From Kutzneria kofuensis (GTDB lineage: Bacteria; Actinomycetota; Actinomycetes; Mycobacteriales; Pseudonocardiaceae): 64,000 nt of DNA. Under the pieces are notes generated by a model, which saw only the letters and a list, made by a program, of their open reading frames with translations, was not told the origin of the DNA and made no database searches. Shown piece by piece: positions 9,063-16,405 of this stretch; position 1 is the first letter of the stretch; the number at the start of each line of letters is the position of its first letter. The DNA lies in assembly GCF_014203355.1 (NCBI RefSeq), contig NZ_JACHIR010000001.1, positions 6,078,038-6,142,037 on the forward strand. Reading direction: 5' to 3'. The position numbers were made by a program, and so were the translations under genes.

Positions 9063-9686
9063 ATGGTCGGCATGACGCAGCCGTTCCATGACCTCCGGGT
9101 CTTCCTCGGGGCCGTTCGCCGCCAACCGGCCGCAGTCGGCGCGATCGCCCCCAGCGGACCCGCGCTCGCCGGCCTCCTGGCCACGGTCGTGCCCAGCACC
9201 GGCGCGCCCACCGTGGTCGAGCTGGGGCCGGGCACTGGATCGGCGACGAAGGCCGTGCAGCGCCGGATCCCGGCGGGCGGCCGGCACCTGGCCGTGGAGC
9301 TCGACGGCACGCTGGTCGAGCACCTGCGGTCCACTTACCCGCGGCTGGACGTGGTCCACGGCGACGCGTCCGAGCTGGGCAAGCTGCTCGCCGACCGCGG
9401 TGTCGAGCAGGTCGACGCCGTGATCAGCGGCCTGCCGTGGGCGTTGTTCCCGGAGGACCTGCAGCGCGCCATCCTGCGCCAGGTCGGCGCGGTGCTGACG
9501 CCCGCGGGCGCGTTCACCACGTTCGCGTACGTGCACGCGCTGGGCATGAAGCAGGCGCGGCGGTTCCGCGCGCTGCTGGACCGCAGCTTCGACGAGGTGA
9601 TCGTGTCCCGGGTGGTGTGGGCCAACGTGCCGCCCGCGATCAGCTACGTCTGCCGGCGGCCGACCATGGGCGACGATGCTGGCTGA
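9063..9686 (+). CDS. SAM-dependent methyltransferase, phospholipid N-methyltransferase-like
   Basis: A 207-residue protein with the AdoMet-binding motif VVELGPGTGSATKA, an acidic residue closing the second strand (LAVELD) and a post-motif reading ISGLPWALFP, as in PmtA-type phospholipid methyltransferases. It begins RQPAAVGAIAPSGPALA, also usual for that group. The next gene encodes a membrane protein and starts within its 3' end, so a role at the membrane is plausible, but the substrate is inferred only. ATG 9072 is an alternative start. Confidence 0.75.
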   Translation: MVGMTQPFHDLRVFLGAVRRQPAAVGAIAPSGPALAGLLATVVPSTGAPTVVELGPGTGSATKAVQRRIPAGGRHLAVELDGTLVEHLRSTYPRLDVVHGDASELGKLLADRGVEQVDAVISGLPWALFPEDLQRAILRQVGAVLTPAGAFTTFAYVHALGMKQARRFRALLDRSFDEVIVSRVVWANVPPAISYVCRRPTMGDDAG

Positions 9687-10266
9687 CCTGCTCGTCGGCC
9701 TGCCCGGCCCGCTGTTCGTGCTGGCGATCGGCCTGCTCGTGGTCGCCGAGGCGGCCCTGGTCATCGGCGTTGTGCTGCCCGGCTCCAGCGCCCTGCTGAC
9801 GCTCGGTGTCGTCGCCGACAGCGGCGTGGTCCCGCTGTCGGTGGCGCTCGCCGTGGGCATGGTGGCGGCGCTGGTGGGCAGCAACCTGTCCTTCGCCGCC
9901 GGCCGCTACCGGCCCGGGGCACTCAGCAGTCGCTGGCTCACCAGCGCCAAGGGACAGCGGGCGCGGGCCGTGCTGGGCCGGTTCGGCGGCTCCGCGGTGC
10001 TGGTCGGGCAGTGGGTGGTCGGGGCGCGGACGCTCACGCCGCGGTTCGCCGCCGCTGCCGGCCTGCCGTACCGGCGGTTCCTGCCGTGGAACCTGCCGTC
10101 CGCGGCGACGTGGGGCCTGGTGTGGGTGGCCGTCGGCTACGGCGCGAGCGAGGCGTACCAGCGGTGGTCCTGGCTGGCCGCCGTCGCCGCCGTAGTGCTG
10201 CTGGCCGGCCTGCTACTGCTCGGACGCCGCGCGCTCGACCGCATCGATGCCCTCGAGCAGGCGTGA
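9676..10266 (+). CDS. DedA-family (SNARE-associated) membrane protein
   Basis: A 196-residue integral membrane protein of the DedA/VTT family, with family-typical segments EAALVIGVVLPGSSALL, a glycine-rich re-entrant region and GRFGGSAVLVGQWVVGARTLTPRFAAAAGLPYRRF split around the central loop. Members are thought to move phospholipids or the undecaprenyl-phosphate carrier across the membrane. It overlaps the methyltransferase gene by 11 bases, so the two are co-translated. Its 3' end overlaps the convergent adenosine deaminase gene by 54 bases, an unusually long coding overlap. Confidence 0.85.
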   Translation: MLADLLVGLPGPLFVLAIGLLVVAEAALVIGVVLPGSSALLTLGVVADSGVVPLSVALAVGMVAALVGSNLSFAAGRYRPGALSSRWLTSAKGQRARAVLGRFGGSAVLVGQWVVGARTLTPRFAAAAGLPYRRFLPWNLPSAATWGLVWVAVGYGASEAYQRWSWLAAVAAVVLLAGLLLLGRRALDRIDALEQA

Positions 10267-11235
10267 CCTCGTCTGCTCCGAGCAGAACGCCGCTCGCGCC
10301 GCGTTGCGCGCCAGGTCCGCCAGTTCGGACCGGCCGAGCCCGAACACCTCGTGGCACAGCAGGTACTCGCGGTTGAGGTCGGTGCCGAACATGCCCGGGT
10401 CGTCGGTGTTCAGCGTGACCGTCACGCCGGCGTCCAGCAGCCGCGGCAGCGGGTGCTCGGCCAGCGACGGCACCGCCTTGGTGCAGACGTTCGACGTCAG
10501 CGACACCTCCAGCGGGATTCCGGTCTCCGCCAGGTGCTTGAGGAGCTTCGCGTCGCTGGTCGCGCTGACGCCGTGCCCGATGCGCTCCGCACCGAGATCC
10601 CGCAGGGCCGCCCAGATCTCCTCGGGGCCCGTCGTCTCACCCGCGTGCGGCAGGCTGCGCAGCCCGGCGGCTTTCGCCTCCTGGAACGCCGCCGTGAAGC
10701 TCTTGCGGGGGTACGGCGCCTCCAGCCCGGCCAGCCCGAGGCCCACTGTGCCCTCCGGCCACTGGTCGAGCACGTACTCCAGGGTGCTGTAGCCCTCGCG
10801 GTGGTCCGACGGCATCGGCACGTCGAAGATCCACGCCAGCTCCACGCCGTGCTCGGCGAGAGCCTTCTTCCGGCCGGCCACCAGCGCCTCGGACAGCGCG
10901 TCCGGGCCGATGCCGTGCCGGAAGTGCGCGACCGCCGACACCGTGAGCTCGGCGTACCGGACGTTGTTCGCCGCCAGGTCGCGCGCGATGCCGAGCAGCA
11001 TTGTCTGCACGTCCTCGGGCGTGGTCACCAGCTTGTTCACCGCACTGTAGACGTTGATGAAGTGCGGGAAGTCCGTGAACTCGTAGTACCGCGCCAGTTC
11101 GTCGCGGTCCTTCGGCACCTGGGTCAGGGGATGACGGCGCGCCAGCTCCAGCACCGTGTCCACCGATGCCGCTCCCACGAGGTGCACGTGCAGTTCGGCC
11201 TTCGGCAGGGCCGCGATGAACGCCTCGATGTCCAC
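10213..11235 (-). CDS. add: Adenosine deaminase
   Basis: A 340-residue enzyme converting adenosine to inosine. Zinc and catalytic residues are visible in order: HVH near residue 16, LPHAGET, ERIGHG and LNTDDPGMF. The usual HLHLEG segment reads HVHLVG here, which keeps both histidines but replaces the glutamate. The GTG start at 11235 directly follows the stop of the response regulator gene, so it is the last gene of a sensor-kinase operon. That link between a two-component system and purine salvage is unexplained. Confidence 0.92.
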   Translation of the reverse strand: MDIEAFIAALPKAELHVHLVGAASVDTVLELARRHPLTQVPKDRDELARYYEFTDFPHFINVYSAVNKLVTTPEDVQTMLLGIARDLAANNVRYAELTVSAVAHFRHGIGPDALSEALVAGRKKALAEHGVELAWIFDVPMPSDHREGYSTLEYVLDQWPEGTVGLGLAGLEAPYPRKSFTAAFQEAKAAGLRSLPHAGETTGPEEIWAALRDLGAERIGHGVSATSDAKLLKHLAETGIPLEVSLTSNVCTKAVPSLAEHPLPRLLDAGVTVTLNTDDPGMFGTDLNREYLLCHEVFGLGRSELADLARNAARAAFCSEQTRSRLLEGIDAVERAASEQ

Positions 11236-11892
11236 TCAGTCCGTCACCAGGCCCGTCTTGTACGCGTACGCCACCGCCTGCGCCCGGTCACGGAGGTTGG
11301 CCTTCGCGAACAGGTGGTTCACATGCGTCTTCACCGTCGCCTCGCTTACCACCAGCTTGCGGGCGATCTCCGTGTTCGACATTCCCGCCGCGATCAGCCT
11401 CAGCACATCGATCTCCCGCGGCGTCAGCCCGTCCGCCGGCTCCGCGGTCGGCCTGCTCGGCTGTGCCCCGCCCGCCGCCGCTTCCACCAGCCTGCGCTGC
11501 ACCTCGCCGTCCAACGTGGACTGTCCCGCCGCCGCGGCGTGCAGCGCCCTGGCGATCGCCTCCGCGTCCGCGTCCTTGGTCAGGAACCCCCTTGCCCCCG
11601 CCCGCAACGCCGACAACACGCTGTCGTCGTCGGTGTACGTCGTCAGCACGACCACCTCGGTCTGCGGGTACTCAGCCCTCACCCGCCGCGTGGCTTCCAC
11701 CCCGTCGCACCTGGGCATCCGCAGATCCACCAGCAGCACGTCCGGCCGGTGCTCCGCCACCAGCGCGACCGCCTGCTCCCCGTCCGCCGCCGCCCCCACG
11801 ACTTCCACGCCCGGCAGCAGCCGCAGCAGTGTCACCAGCCCCTCGCGGACCACCGTCTGGTCGTCGGCGAGCACCACCCGCAGATCACTCAC
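11236..11892 (-). CDS. NarL/LuxR-type response regulator
   Basis: A 218-residue DNA-binding response regulator. The receiver domain shows the acidic pair (ADDQ), the phospho-acceptor Asp in VLLVDLRMP and a Lys in GFLTKDA. The C-terminal LuxR helix-turn-helix reads LTPREIDVLRLIAAGMSNTE followed by VSEATVKTHVNHLFAK. The GTG at 11892 overlaps the kinase stop as GTGA, so the pair is translationally coupled; a longer start inside the kinase gene is less likely. Confidence 0.94.
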   Translation of the reverse strand: MSDLRVVLADDQTVVREGLVTLLRLLPGVEVVGAAADGEQAVALVAEHRPDVLLVDLRMPRCDGVEATRRVRAEYPQTEVVVLTTYTDDDSVLSALRAGARGFLTKDADAEAIARALHAAAAGQSTLDGEVQRRLVEAAAGGAQPSRPTAEPADGLTPREIDVLRLIAAGMSNTEIARKLVVSEATVKTHVNHLFAKANLRDRAQAVAYAYKTGLVTD

Positions 11893-13058
11893 GCCGGCAC
11901 CACCAGACGCACCCGCCACCCGTCCTCCATCGGCCCCGTCTCCAGTTCTCCGCCGATCAGCTCGGCTCGCTCCCGCATCCCCAACAGACCGTATCCGCCG
12001 CTGGTGACGTGCGCGGGCGGCTTCCCCGGGTGATCGGTGACGGTCAGCACCGTGCGGCCGTCCTCGAAGTCCAGCACCGCGTTCACCGGCGCCCCCGGCG
12101 CGTGCTTGCGCGCGTTGGTGAGCGCCTCCTGCGCCGTGCGGTACAGCGCCGACGCCGCCTCCGCCGGCAGGTCGCGCGGCTCCCCGTTGACGATAAGCTC
12201 CGCGGTCGCGCCCGACTCCAGCCGGAACGCCGTGACGAGGTCGGCGATCGCGCGTGCGTCCGGCACCTTGTCCTCACGCAGCGCCGCGACGGCCCGCCGT
12301 GCCTCCGCGAGACCGTCCGCAGCCAGTTTCTGCGCCTTGGTCACCTGGTCGATGACCTCCTGCGACGCGTTGTCCCGCTGCAGCATCAGACGCGTGCCCT
12401 GCAGCGTCAGGGACAGGCCGGCCAGCGAGTGCGCCAGCACGTCGTGCACCTCGCGTGCGATCCGCGCCCGTTCCGCCAAGGCCGCCGCGCGGGCGTGTTC
12501 CTCCACCACCTGCTGCCGCCGCGCCACCAGCAGCTCCGCCTGCTCCAGCCGCTCCTCACGGCCCTGGCGGTTGGCCGTGAGGAGCACCAGCGCCAGCACA
12601 CCGAGCGCGATGCCCAGCCCGGCCAGCCACTGGAAGTCCTTGAGCAGCTGCGGAAGCCCCGCGCCGACCATGGACAGTCCTATCACGACGTAGCTCAGCG
12701 GCCCGCGATAGCGGACCGCCAACCGCGCCGTCCAGAACGGCAATGCGTACACCACGCCGTTCGGGTGCAGGAGCAGGATGCCGCACGAGGCCAGCGTGAC
12801 GGTGAGCAGACCGACCTGCGGCACCATCGGCGACCAGGAGAACGGCAGCAACAGCACGTTGCCGGCGACGACGACCAGGGCCAGCACGATCAGCCACGGC
12901 AGGTGTTCCGGCAGGACGGGCGTGCCGCCCAGCACCCACTTCTGGGGCAGGAACAGCGTCAGCGCGAACACCGACGGCAGCAGCCGGACCGCCGACAGGG
13001 CCCCGTACCTCCGGTCCCGGGGTACGAAGCCCTGATCGTCGAACATGGTCGTCATCAT
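11889..13058 (-). CDS. Sensor histidine kinase, NarL-partner (HPK7) type
   Basis: About 389 residues: several N-terminal hydrophobic helices, then a coiled segment and the HisKA_3 dimerisation box ALAERARIAREVHDVLAHSL with the phosphorylated His. The ATPase part has YRTAQEALTNARKHA (N box) and GGYGLLGMRERAELIGG (G boxes). The ATG pair at 13058/13055 is preferred because the reading frame upstream overlaps the preceding gene; ATG 13046 is also possible. The sensed signal probably lies in or near the membrane, since no large extracellular domain is present. Confidence 0.92.
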   Translation of the reverse strand: MMTTMFDDQGFVPRDRRYGALSAVRLLPSVFALTLFLPQKWVLGGTPVLPEHLPWLIVLALVVVAGNVLLLPFSWSPMVPQVGLLTVTLASCGILLLHPNGVVYALPFWTARLAVRYRGPLSYVVIGLSMVGAGLPQLLKDFQWLAGLGIALGVLALVLLTANRQGREERLEQAELLVARRQQVVEEHARAAALAERARIAREVHDVLAHSLAGLSLTLQGTRLMLQRDNASQEVIDQVTKAQKLAADGLAEARRAVAALREDKVPDARAIADLVTAFRLESGATAELIVNGEPRDLPAEAASALYRTAQEALTNARKHAPGAPVNAVLDFEDGRTVLTVTDHPGKPPAHVTSGGYGLLGMRERAELIGGELETGPMEDGWRVRLVVPA

Positions 13059-13066
13059 CGCAGGTT

Positions 13067-13555
13067 CTAGCGGCGGGGCGCGGTCGCCGCGAGCGGCAGC
13101 CGCTGCTGCTGCGCCCGGAAGTAGATCACCGCATTCTGGGCGGCGATGGTGACGCCGAACAGCAGCAGCGCGGTGGCCGCGGTCAACGCTCCCTCGACGC
13201 CGAGCGCATGGCCGAGGAAGCCGGCGCCGACGCGCACCGCGATCGTGGTCAGCCACAGCACGATCGTCAGCGCCGTGCCCTTCTGGAACAGCCCGCCGTC
13301 ACGCATGCTGAGCCGCGTGGTGGCGCCGCGAGCCATGCCCAGTAGCACTACGACCACGGCGTCGACCAGGAAGAACAGGATCTCACTCGGCCGGGCGACG
13401 GTGATCGCGGCGGCCGCCGAGCCCAGCCCGATGACGATCAGGACGGCCGGCATCAGGGCCAGCGACTTCGCGGTGACGAACGACCCCGTCAGCTGCTTGC
13501 CGAGCACCCGCAGCACCACCAGCGCGCCGACCAGGACCAACACCAGCGTGGACAT
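13067..13555 (-). CDS. Four- to five-helix membrane protein of unknown function
   Basis: A 162-residue, very hydrophobic protein with about five transmembrane segments and no recognised catalytic motif; it resembles the small DUF1453/CcdC-like membrane proteins. ATG 13555 has a GAGGAGAG ribosome site. It lies eight bases upstream of the sensor kinase gene on the same strand, so it may be a partner or accessory of the kinase. Function unknown. Confidence 0.7.
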   Translation of the reverse strand: MSTLVLVLVGALVVLRVLGKQLTGSFVTAKSLALMPAVLIVIGLGSAAAAITVARPSEILFFLVDAVVVVLLGMARGATTRLSMRDGGLFQKGTALTIVLWLTTIAVRVGAGFLGHALGVEGALTAATALLLFGVTIAAQNAVIYFRAQQQRLPLAATAPRR

Positions 13556-13574
13556 TTGCTCTCTCCTCGATCTC

Positions 13575-13595
13575 CCCGTGCCGCTCCGGCACGGG
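13575..13595 (-). other. Hairpin in the leader of the membrane protein/kinase operon
   Basis: CCCGTGCCG and CGGCACGGG form a perfect 9-bp stem around a three-base loop, 19 bp upstream of the ATG at 13555 and just before its ribosome site. It could be a leader structure, a regulator site, or a terminator facing the other way; nothing decides between these. Confidence 0.45.
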
Positions 13596-13647
13596 TCAAA
13601 GACTCGTCCCCAGCGGCGCGGATTTCGTCGGTCCGCAGGTGGGAGCC

Positions 13648-13678
13648 GGGTTGAATGCGGTATCAACCCCTGGGTTGA
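13648..13678. promoter_or_regulatory. Triple half-site operator upstream of the NUDIX gene
   Basis: Three heptamers: GGGTTGA (13648-13654), TCAACCC (13663-13669) and GGGTTGA (13672-13678). The second and third form a perfect palindrome with a two-base spacer; the first and second form one with an eight-base spacer. The array ends 15 bp before the NUDIX start codon, a good place for a repressor or activator. The cognate regulator is unknown. Confidence 0.55.
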
Positions 13679-13693
13679 GGCTGGGAGGCGGCA

Positions 13694-14143
13694 ATGGCAT
13701 ACGAGCGGTTGAGGGTGGCCGCGTACGCGGTGTGCGTGCGGGACGGCGCCGTGCTGCTGGCCCGCTGGGTCGGGCCGGAGGGCAAGCTGTGGACGCTGCC
13801 CGGCGGCGGCATCGAGCACGGCGAGGACCCGTTCCACGCGGTGCGGCGTGAGGTCGCGGAGGAGACCGGCTACCGCGCGGAGGTGCAGAGCCTGCTCGGC
13901 GTGCACACCATGCGGCGGCGGTACGCCCGGAGGTTCGGCGGCGAGACGGATTTCCACGCACTGCGCATCGTCTACGAGGCCAGGATCGTCGGCGGCGAAC
14001 TGCGGGACGAGATCGACGGCTCGACCGACAAGGCGGCCTGGGTCCCGTTACCCGAGGTGACCGCGCTGGCCCGCGTCGACCTCGTCGACACCGGTCTTGA
14101 GCTGCACCGATCCCGCCCGTCCACCGGACACCTGGGCGTATAG
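13694..14143 (+). CDS. NUDIX hydrolase
   Basis: A 149-residue protein with a complete NUDIX box: GGGIEHGEDPFHAVRREV followed by AEETGY, matching Gx5Ex7REUxEExGU. The enzyme should hydrolyse a nucleoside diphosphate linked to another group; the substrate is not evident. GGGAGG lies six bases before ATG 13694, and a strong inverted-repeat operator lies immediately upstream. Confidence 0.9.
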   Translation: MAYERLRVAAYAVCVRDGAVLLARWVGPEGKLWTLPGGGIEHGEDPFHAVRREVAEETGYRAEVQSLLGVHTMRRRYARRFGGETDFHALRIVYEARIVGGELRDEIDGSTDKAAWVPLPEVTALARVDLVDTGLELHRSRPSTGHLGV

Positions 14144-14190
14144 CACACCCCCTCGGCCGAATCGGCCCGAAAAGCTCTCCAGCGCCGGCC

Positions 14191-14216
14191 TGTGGACAAA
14201 ATCCGAGTTGTCCACA
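14191..14216. promoter_or_regulatory. Inverted pair of DnaA-box-like nonamers
   Basis: TGTGGACAA (14191-14199) and TTGTCCACA (14208-14216) are perfect inverted copies separated by eight bases. TTGTCCACA matches the preferred DnaA box of high-GC actinobacteria. The pair lies 52 bp upstream of the DUF4192 gene. Two boxes alone do not make an origin; DnaA could act as a transcription regulator here. Confidence 0.5.
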
Positions 14217-14267
14217 TCTCGATCTTCGCCGCTCCCACCGCGTCCCGCCCGCGAGCAATGTGGCCGC

Positions 14268-15344
14268 ATGGACACCGCCGCACGCCCCAACCCGGCCCAG
14301 CCCAACCCGGCGCAGCCCGAGTCGGACCGGCCCGACTCGGATCGAATCGTCACGCTCACCGACGCCGGCGCGCTCATCGCCGCGATCCCGTCGCTGATGG
14401 GTTTCCACCCCAAGGACTCGTTCGTCGTGGTCACCGTCAAGAACGGTCTGGTCGGCCTCACCGCGCGGATGGACCTCGTGCCGCCGCCGTTGTACGGCTC
14501 ACTCGTCGGACGCGTGACCAGACCCGTACGGCAGAACGACGCGGACGCCGCCGTGTGCCTTCTGGTGTGCGACAAAGCCGATCCTCGGCACGAGGACCTC
14601 ATGCGGCGCGCGGTCGCCGCCCTGGAGGGCATGAAGGTGCCCGTGCTGCACGCCCTGTGGACGCCGTCCGTATCCGGCGGCGTGCCCTGGCGTTGCTACC
14701 TGCACGAGAACTGCGAGGGCGAGGTACCGGACAGCGCCGCCAGCGAGCTCGCGGCCGAGATGGCCCTGGCCGGCAACGTGACCTTCGACAGCCGTGACGA
14801 CCTGATCCGGCTGCTCGAACCGCCCGATCCGGTCCGCATGATCCGGCTCAGCGGCCTGCTCGACACCGCCAGCCGGGGCGACCGCACCACCAGCGTCCAA
14901 CACCTCGCCACGATTCGCGCCGCCATCGCCTCCGGCACCATGCCCAGCACCGACGAGGAGTTCGTGCGCCTCGCCATGGCCCTGTCCGACTACCGGGTCC
15001 GGGACGTGTGCCTCAGCTATGCACTGGACCGTCAGGTCGCCCCCGCCGCCGAGAAGGTCTGGCTCGAACTCACCCGGTGTCTGCCCCCGCCCGAACGGTC
15101 GGAGGCCGCCGTTCTCCTCGCCGCGTGCGCGTACCTGCGTGGCGACGGCGCCATGGCCAACGTCGCCCTTGAGGAAGCGAGGTCCGCCCTGCCCGGCCAC
15201 AACCTCGCCGGTCTCCTCTACGGCGCCATCGCCTATGGAATCCCCGCCGAACAGGTCCGGCAGGTCCTGGCCGACGCCGCCGAGGACGCCCACATCGACA
15301 TCGAGGGCGACGACACCGAGGAGGCGCCCGACATGTCCACCTGA
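14268..15344 (+). CDS. DUF4192-family protein
   Basis: A 358-residue protein of the actinobacterial DUF4192 family, recognised from VTLTDAGALIAAIPSLMGFHPKDSFVVV near the N-terminus (split here over residues about 27-54) and the C-terminal alpha-helical repeat with ACAYLRGDGAMANVALEEA. The N-terminus has a low-complexity Asn-Pro-Ala-Gln-Pro repeat. The molecular function of the family is not known to me. ATG 14268 is chosen because the conserved region starts shortly after it; no ribosome site is obvious. A pair of DnaA-like boxes lies upstream. Confidence 0.8.
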   Translation: MDTAARPNPAQPNPAQPESDRPDSDRIVTLTDAGALIAAIPSLMGFHPKDSFVVVTVKNGLVGLTARMDLVPPPLYGSLVGRVTRPVRQNDADAAVCLLVCDKADPRHEDLMRRAVAALEGMKVPVLHALWTPSVSGGVPWRCYLHENCEGEVPDSAASELAAEMALAGNVTFDSRDDLIRLLEPPDPVRMIRLSGLLDTASRGDRTTSVQHLATIRAAIASGTMPSTDEEFVRLAMALSDYRVRDVCLSYALDRQVAPAAEKVWLELTRCLPPPERSEAAVLLAACAYLRGDGAMANVALEEARSALPGHNLAGLLYGAIAYGIPAEQVRQVLADAAEDAHIDIEGDDTEEAPDMST

Positions 15345-15444
15345 GCCCCCTGACCGCCTGCCGGCCGCGCGCCCCGGCAGGCACCGCCCCGAGCCGCGTC
15401 CGCCCGCGACCACACGGCCAGGTCGCCGCGAACGGCCCGGGGCC

Positions 15445-15479
15445 GGCCGGGACCCGTCCCCGCCAGACGGGTCCCGGCC
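15445..15479 (+). terminator. Hairpin terminator after the DUF4192 gene
   Basis: GGCCGGGACCCGTC and GACGGGTCCCGGCC form a perfect 14-bp stem with a seven-base loop, 100 bp after the stop codon. There is no T-tract, as for most terminators in this window. Confidence 0.75.
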
Positions 15480-15501
15480 CCTTACCTCTCGGCGAGCACC
15501 C

Positions 15502-15600
15502 CTCGGATCGAGCCCCGGCGCTGGACTCTCTGCCCGCCCCCACTGGCAGAGGTGGCTTGGCCGACCGGCCGCTGATCGTTTCGGCAGCGCGTCCGGTCAA
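15502..15600. repeat. Degenerate first copy of the tandem structured repeat
   Basis: It begins with CTCGGATCG (15502-15510), the same anchor that opens the two better copies at 15753 and 15955. A 7-bp stem CTCTGCC/GGCAGAG (15528-15534 with 15545-15551) stands where the others have stem P1, and GTCCGG recurs near the end. The terminal GGGATCCC stem is missing, so this copy is partial or decayed. Confidence 0.4.
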
Positions 15601-15752
15601 GCACAACAGTCGGACGGCCGCGGTCCCTTGTCATGGCGAGGGTTCGGCTTGGGGTGAGCGATGCGCGCATCGAACCCGTTGCCCAGCCGTCACGGTGACT
15701 ACTTGCGGATCGGTTGCCGCTGGATGTTCCAGTCGGCCGTGGACCTGTGGTG

Positions 15753-15905
15753 CTCGGATCGACCGTGTCACGGCCGTTATGCCGTCTGTCGGTCTGCTCC
15801 GCCGGCAGATGTGGTCCCGAGCCTGTGGCCACCGGCGCCCCTTCGCCGGTGTGTCCGGTTCGGGCCGGCGGGGATCCCGTGAAGTGCTGACGCGGGATCC
15901 CCGCC
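15753..15905. repeat. Tandem structured repeat, copy 1 (possible non-coding RNA)
   Basis: A 153-bp unit that aligns with the unit at 15955-16107, with an offset of about 200 bases. It folds into three hairpins: P1 15785-15793 with 15801-15809 (including two G-T wobble pairs), P2 15830-15837 with 15844-15851, and P3 15867-15879 with 15893-15905 (13 perfect pairs around GGGGATCCC). It lies between two convergent genes that each have their own terminator, and no coding frame is convincing. The pairing pattern suggests an RNA, but which strand is transcribed is unknown. Confidence 0.6.
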
Positions 15906-15954
15906 ACCGCTCCCACCTAACTCGTGGGATCGCTGGAGAGCGTGGTGAGTGGTC

Positions 15955-16107
15955 CTCGGATCGCTACTCGACGCTGTGATGTCTTCTGCCGGCCTGGTCA
16001 GCCGGCAGACGAGTCCCGGATCCGTGGCCGCCGGCCACCCCCTCGTCGGCGCAGCCGGTCCGGGATGGGTGGGGATCCCGCGAATCAGTGGGCGCGGGAT
16101 CCCCACC
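15955..16107. repeat. Tandem structured repeat, copy 2 (possible non-coding RNA)
   Basis: Same three-hairpin plan as copy 1: P1 15985-15993 with 16001-16009 (nine perfect pairs, seven-base loop), P2 16029-16035 with 16045-16051, and P3 16068-16082 with 16093-16107 (15 perfect pairs). Where the copies differ, pairing is kept: A-T in copy 1 P2 becomes G-C here (16030/16050), C-G in P3 becomes T-A (16070/16105), and two wobble pairs in P1 become Watson-Crick pairs. Confidence 0.6.
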
Positions 16108-16113
16108 GCCGGT

Positions 16114-16142
16114 AGCCCTTCGACGCCGGTGTCGAAAGGGCT
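16114..16142. terminator. Hairpin downstream of the tandem repeats
   Basis: AGCCCTTCGAC and GTCGAAAGGGCT pair over 11 bp with one bulged A and a six-base loop. It directly follows repeat copy 2, so it may end a transcript from the repeats or be one more structural element of them. Confidence 0.4.
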
Positions 16143-16348
16143 TGCGTGACTGGAGTTGTCTTCCTGGCCTGGTGGGTCCGAACCCCGCCTGCCGGGCCAG
16201 GCCCGGAACGCCGTCGCTGCTGCTGCTCTCCGTGCCGAGTCGGCGGACCGGTGGGCTGGGGCCGGGCCGTTCAGCCGACGGTCTCAGCCCGACTGCTCGG
16301 CCCTCGCCGTCATCCCTTCCCCGAATCGCGACGACGGGCCGAGACGGA

Positions 16349-16379
16349 CCGGGGCCCGTCCGATGTGGACGGGCCCCGG
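16349..16379 (-). terminator. Hairpin terminator after the LLM oxidoreductase gene
   Basis: CCGGGGCCCGTCC and GGACGGGCCCCGG form a perfect 13-bp stem with a five-base loop, 26 bp past the stop of the minus-strand gene. Confidence 0.75.
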
Positions 16380-16405
16380 GTACTCGTGAGAAAGGTGGTG
16401 GTGCG

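Noticed and set aside
15661-15979. Short open frames in the 15.5-16.1 kb gap
   Set aside because: They shift between the repeat copies and have no ribosome site or homology; the stems, not the frames, are conserved between copies.
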